Assembly: GCA_025964795.1 (NCBI GenBank)
Contig: JAOPYC010000182.1
Coordinates: forward strand, 26,023-90,022
DNA length: 64,000 nucleotides
Direction: 5' to 3'
From: Marmoricola sp.
GTDB taxonomy: Bacteria > Actinomycetota > Actinomycetes > Propionibacteriales > Nocardioidaceae
A model generated the notes under the pieces. It was not told the DNA's origin, searched no databases, and saw only the letters and a program-made list of their open reading frames with translations. The position numbers and the translations under genes were made by a program. How positions within the stretch are numbered: the first letter of the stretch is position 1; every line of letters starts with the position of its first letter. Positions 61,466-64,000 of the stretch are shown here, piece by piece.

Positions 61466-62283
61466 CTACGAGATGCGTCGCACGAAGCCATTCACCCACG
61501 TGACAGCAGCCTCGAGGACCGGGAGCACGTCGATGTCCTCGGCTGCAGCCGCGTACAGGATGTCCCAGCCCTCGCCGGGAACAATCGTCGGCGGCCAGGT
61601 CTGCTGCCGCCGGTACTCGAAGAGCCGCACGCACGTGGCCCTGACCTGAGACAGGTCGAGGTCCAACCCCACCTCCAGGAGCTGCAGGTCGACCAGGTCG
61701 CGAGCCCGTTCGCTGCCGGGCTCGACAGCGCATGAAGATTCTGGGCGACCTGATGGTCGGCGCGCATCACCGGGACCGGCTGGGGCGGCTCCAGGCCCAC
61801 GTCGGTGAACAGGCGGCCAAGGTCTTCCGCGAGGTAGTGCTCCGGGTCGTCGGCGTCGCCGAGCTCGTTGTGGCCCAGCTCGAACTTCACCGTGCACCAG
61901 GCCCCGCCTTCGTAGGCGAGCCTCACGTCGAACGGCTGCATGACGTACGCCGAAGGCACCGCGGCCGGCCTCGGTGCAGCCCTCTCGACCAACCGGCCGG
62001 TGAACCCTGCCCAGCCGGCCACCAGGGACTCCTCGAAGTCCGCACGAAACCGAGCCAACGGCTGAACCCGAGCCGCGTCGAGATCCTGGGTGAACCGGGT
62101 CCCTCGCCCATAGCGCAGAGCCATGGCACTGCCACCCTTGATGGCTCCCTCGGGCAGCATCTGTCCGACCACGACCAGCGCCATCCCGATGCGCCGACGC
62201 AAAGCCAGGTTCTCGTCTCCTTCGACGTTGCGAATGCGCTGGTCCAAAGATCGAACGCTCCGCGGGGCATCGAGGTATCTCAC
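61466..62283 (-). pseudogene. AbiEii/AbiGii-type toxin gene, frameshifted
   Basis: Nucleotidyltransferase-type toxin of an AbiE system. Intact part from GTG 62283: VRYLDAPRSVRSLDQRIRNV, then IKGGSAMALRYGRGTRFTQDLDA (the GGxALxxR and TxDLD motifs of the family), FDVRLAYEGGAWCTVKFELGH and MRADHQVAQNLHA. At about 61721-61733 the frame is lost. The proper continuation EPGSERARDLVDLQLLEVGLDLDLSQVRATCVRLFEYR ... RRIS lies one base out and ends at 61466. A single-base loss fits. The two frames together match a full-length toxin, so either the toxin is inactive or this is a sequence error. GTG overlaps the antitoxin stop (GTGA). Confidence 0.82.
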
Positions 62284-62822
62284 GACCGCAACGCCTTTCT
62301 GAGCCTCTGCCACTCGCCCGTGGTCAACAGCCCCTCCTTCCGGGCCTGCTTCGCAGCATCCATCAGCCGCTCGGTCTCGATGCGCCCGCGACACTCGAGG
62401 AGTGCATCGGCCACGGTCTGCGACTCCAGGCCTTCGTAGCGAGTCGTCTGAACCTCGCCTGTCACGAGCGTCAGCTCGATGAACTGCGGGAGCTTGGGAC
62501 GGGTGCGCCTGCGCACGCCGACCTTGATCTGGCGCGGGTTGACGTCGGCGAGCCCGAACAGGGCCAGCACCGACTCGCCATGCAGGAACGCGCCGTCGCC
62601 CGCGCGCAGCAGCGCCTCGGCGAACTGATCCAGGACGTGCGGTGGGACGTCAGGCACCCGATACAGGCCGTAGGCGACATTCTCCAGGCCCCCGCGTGCC
62701 GCGAGCTTCGGCAGCTCTATCGCCGGCACCCCCGCCGCCGTCGCTTCCCTGGTGGTGACGTAGCCATAGTGATCGAGCGCGATCTCACGCACGATCTCTC
62801 GATACTTCGCCCCAGCGGCCAT
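62280..62822 (-). CDS. abiEi: AbiEi-type antitoxin / regulator
   Basis: 180 residues. N-terminal winged HTH (REIVREIALDHYGYVTTREATAAGVPAIELPKLAARGGLENVAYGLYRVPD), then the AbiEi C-terminal domain with HGESVLALFGLADVNPRQIKVGVRRRTR. In known AbiE systems this protein represses its own operon and neutralises the nucleotidyltransferase toxin. Leaderless: TATAGT 6 nt before ATG. Intact, unlike its toxin. Confidence 0.9.
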   Translation of the reverse strand: MAAGAKYREIVREIALDHYGYVTTREATAAGVPAIELPKLAARGGLENVAYGLYRVPDVPPHVLDQFAEALLRAGDGAFLHGESVLALFGLADVNPRQIKVGVRRRTRPKLPQFIELTLVTGEVQTTRYEGLESQTVADALLECRGRIETERLMDAAKQARKEGLLTTGEWQRLRKALRS

Positions 62823-62857
62823 GTCACAACTATACCAATAACGGTAGAGTTGTGACA
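62822..62857 (-). promoter_or_regulatory. AbiE promoter and operator
   Basis: Inverted repeat with 15-bp arms, 14 of 15 paired: left arm 62822-62836 (TGTCACAACTATACC), right arm 62843-62857. It covers the -10 TATAGT (62834-62829, minus strand) and reaches the first base of the ATG. Expected autorepression site for the AbiEi protein. Confidence 0.75.
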
Positions 62858-63049
62858 GACGTAGCCACTCCCCCGGTCTGCGCGCTGACGGTTACACCAC
62901 ACCGCAGGGGGTGCTCGTTCCCACAGTGGAGGCGACGGTCGTCACCGCTCCCTTGGCGCTCCGCGTTCCCACCAGTCAGTCGCTAGCTGTGATGCCCAGG
63001 GACGTTGGTCGAGATCGTGCGACGAATCGATCTGAGTCTGTAGACGGGT

Positions 63050-63109
63050 GAAGACCTCCCGATGTGGAGTGGAGCTACCTAGGAACCACTCTTCGACCAG
63101 GAGGTCTTC
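63050..63109 (+). promoter_or_regulatory. Hairpin that can hide the transposase ribosome site
   Basis: Perfect 10-bp arms GAAGACCTCC (63050-63059) and GGAGGTCTTC (63100-63109). The right arm contains the Shine-Dalgarno sequence and ends directly before the GTG start. Confidence 0.65.
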
Positions 63110-64000
63110 GTGTCCCACGCTACCCATGCCAATGCTGCTTTAATGCCCCGTGCCCGGCTGAAGATTGCCCGGCTGATCGTGGAGGAGGGCTGGCCCGTCC
63201 CACGGGCAGCTGAGCGCTACGACGTCTCGTGGCGAACTGCGAAGAAGTGGGCGGACCGCTATCGGGCCGAAGGGCCGGCGGGGATGAACGACCGCTCCTC
63301 GCGGCCGCACCGTCAGCCGAACCGGACTCCGGCCCCGGTGGTGCGCAGGATCGTGCACCTGCGCTGGAAGCAACGGCTCGGGCCGGTTGAGATCGGCGAC
63401 CGGCTCAACATGCCGTCCTCGACGGTCCACGCGGTCCTGGTGCGGTGCCGGATCAATCGGCTGACCCATCTCGACCGGGCAACTGGCGAGCCAATTCGCC
63501 GCTACGAGCACGAGCGTCCCGGCGACTTGATCCACGTCGACGTCAAGAAGCTCGGCAAGGTCCCCGATGGGGGCGGGTGGCGCTACGTCGGTCGCCTGCA
63601 GGGTGAGCGGAACAAGTCAGCCACCGTTGAGCGCACAGGTGCGCCACGCAACAAGTGGGGCAACCCACTGGTCGGGACCTGCTACCTGCACACCGTCATC
63701 GATGACCACTCAAGGGTCGCCTACGTCGAGGCCCGCGAAGACGAGACCAAGGAGACCGCAACCGACGTGCTGCGCAACGCCGTTGCCTGGTTCGCCACAC
63801 GCGGCGTCACCGTCCAGCGGGTCCTCAGCGACAACGGCAGCTGCTACAAGTCCCATCTGTGGCGCGACACCTGCACCGAGTTGGGAATCACGCCGAAGAA
63901 GACCAGGCCCTACCGGCCCCAGACCAACGGGAAGAACGAGCGCTTCCATCGGACCCTGGCCGAGGGCTGGGCCTTCAAAAAGTTCTACAACTCCGAGTCA
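63110..64000 (+). CDS. IS481-family transposase (5' part)
   Basis: 297 codons, running past the window end. HTH region RARLKIARLIVEEGWPVPRAAERYDVSWRTAKKWADRYRAEG, then LGPVEIGDRLNMPSSTVHAVL, and DDE integrase core: Asp in IHVDVKKLG, Asp in VLSDNGSCYK, Glu in NGKNERFHRTL. GTG start with AGGAGG upstream, inside a hairpin. Frame intact to the edge. Confidence 0.88.
   Translation, partial: MSHATHANAALMPRARLKIARLIVEEGWPVPRAAERYDVSWRTAKKWADRYRAEGPAGMNDRSSRPHRQPNRTPAPVVRRIVHLRWKQRLGPVEIGDRLNMPSSTVHAVLVRCRINRLTHLDRATGEPIRRYEHERPGDLIHVDVKKLGKVPDGGGWRYVGRLQGERNKSATVERTGAPRNKWGNPLVGTCYLHTVIDDHSRVAYVEAREDETKETATDVLRNAVAWFATRGVTVQRVLSDNGSCYKSHLWRDTCTELGITPKKTRPYRPQTNGKNERFHRTLAEGWAFKKFYNSES

Larger units (their letters stand above)
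63039..64000 (+). mobile_element. IS481-family insertion sequence (left part)
   Basis: Left end placed at TGTAGACGGGTGAAGACC (63039), fitting the TGTNNAC end of IS481 elements; a transposase gene follows. The right end is outside the window, so I cannot confirm the inverted repeat or the target duplication. It sits next to the AbiE module. Confidence 0.6.

Noticed and set aside
61640..61665. ACCTGAGACAGGT near the AbiE toxin
   Set aside because: Inverted rather than direct arrangement, inside a coding sequence, no promoter nearby.
1..64000. tRNA, rRNA, riboswitch and CRISPR arrays
   Set aside because: I looked for cloverleaf arms, conserved rRNA segments and regular repeat-spacer patterns by eye and found none I can support; a covariance-model scan would be decisive.

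Overview
The window is high-GC actinobacterial DNA. GTG starts, ATGA/GTGA gene overlaps and leaderless promoters are frequent. The gene mix (GlnA2-type glutamine synthetase, actinobacterial NadE and MapB-like Map, mycothiol-type DinB proteins) suggests Propionibacteriales, probably a Nocardioides-like organism. That placement is inferred from gene content only.

Layout. Positions 1-15.5 kb are mostly core genes: glnA (cut by the window edge), a class I amidotransferase, nadE, panB, a DUF1800/DUF1501 pair, a sugar dehydrogenase, an M15 peptidase, map, a circularly permuted ATP-grasp / alpha-E / transglutaminase operon, and a Lys/Ala-rich protein. Positions 15.5-25.5 kb hold regulators and small units: an HTH-TOBE protein, a TetR/MFS efflux pair with a clear operator region, a flavodoxin, a lone receiver protein, a YbdK ligase, a secreted Ig-repeat protein, a LysR regulator, and a DinB/MDMPI protein behind a perfect inverted repeat.

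Positions 25.5-59.3 kb form a large envelope and signalling cluster. It has two closely related response-regulator/histidine-kinase pairs and a third pair next to a lipoprotein/ABC/FtsX operon. It also has two ABC-2 exporters, four intact COG4705/DUF347 membrane proteins plus a fragment of a fifth, a ferric-reductase-like flavocytochrome, a YbhN-like flippase, several glycosyltransferases, a polyprenol-phosphate mannose synthase, GtrA, a polysaccharide deacetylase, DedA, PAP2 and a membrane spermidine-synthase-like protein.

The main finding is a repeated promoter layout in this cluster. A direct repeat of GTCAGGT-like heptamers spaced 11 bp (4-nt gap) sits 9 nt, in one case 10 nt, upstream of a NANNNT -10 element. 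In six of ten cases the -10 is followed 6-8 nt later by the start codon of a leaderless gene. The boxes lie before a response-regulator gene and at least nine other transcription units on both strands. They look like binding sites for the local OmpR-type regulators and would tie the cluster into one regulon.

Positions 59.3-64 kb look accessory: a receiver-domain remnant, a TetR gene with an operator over its start, a DinB-like gene, an AbiE toxin-antitoxin pair with a frameshifted toxin, and an IS481-family element running off the window. I recognised no rRNA, tRNA or CRISPR array.
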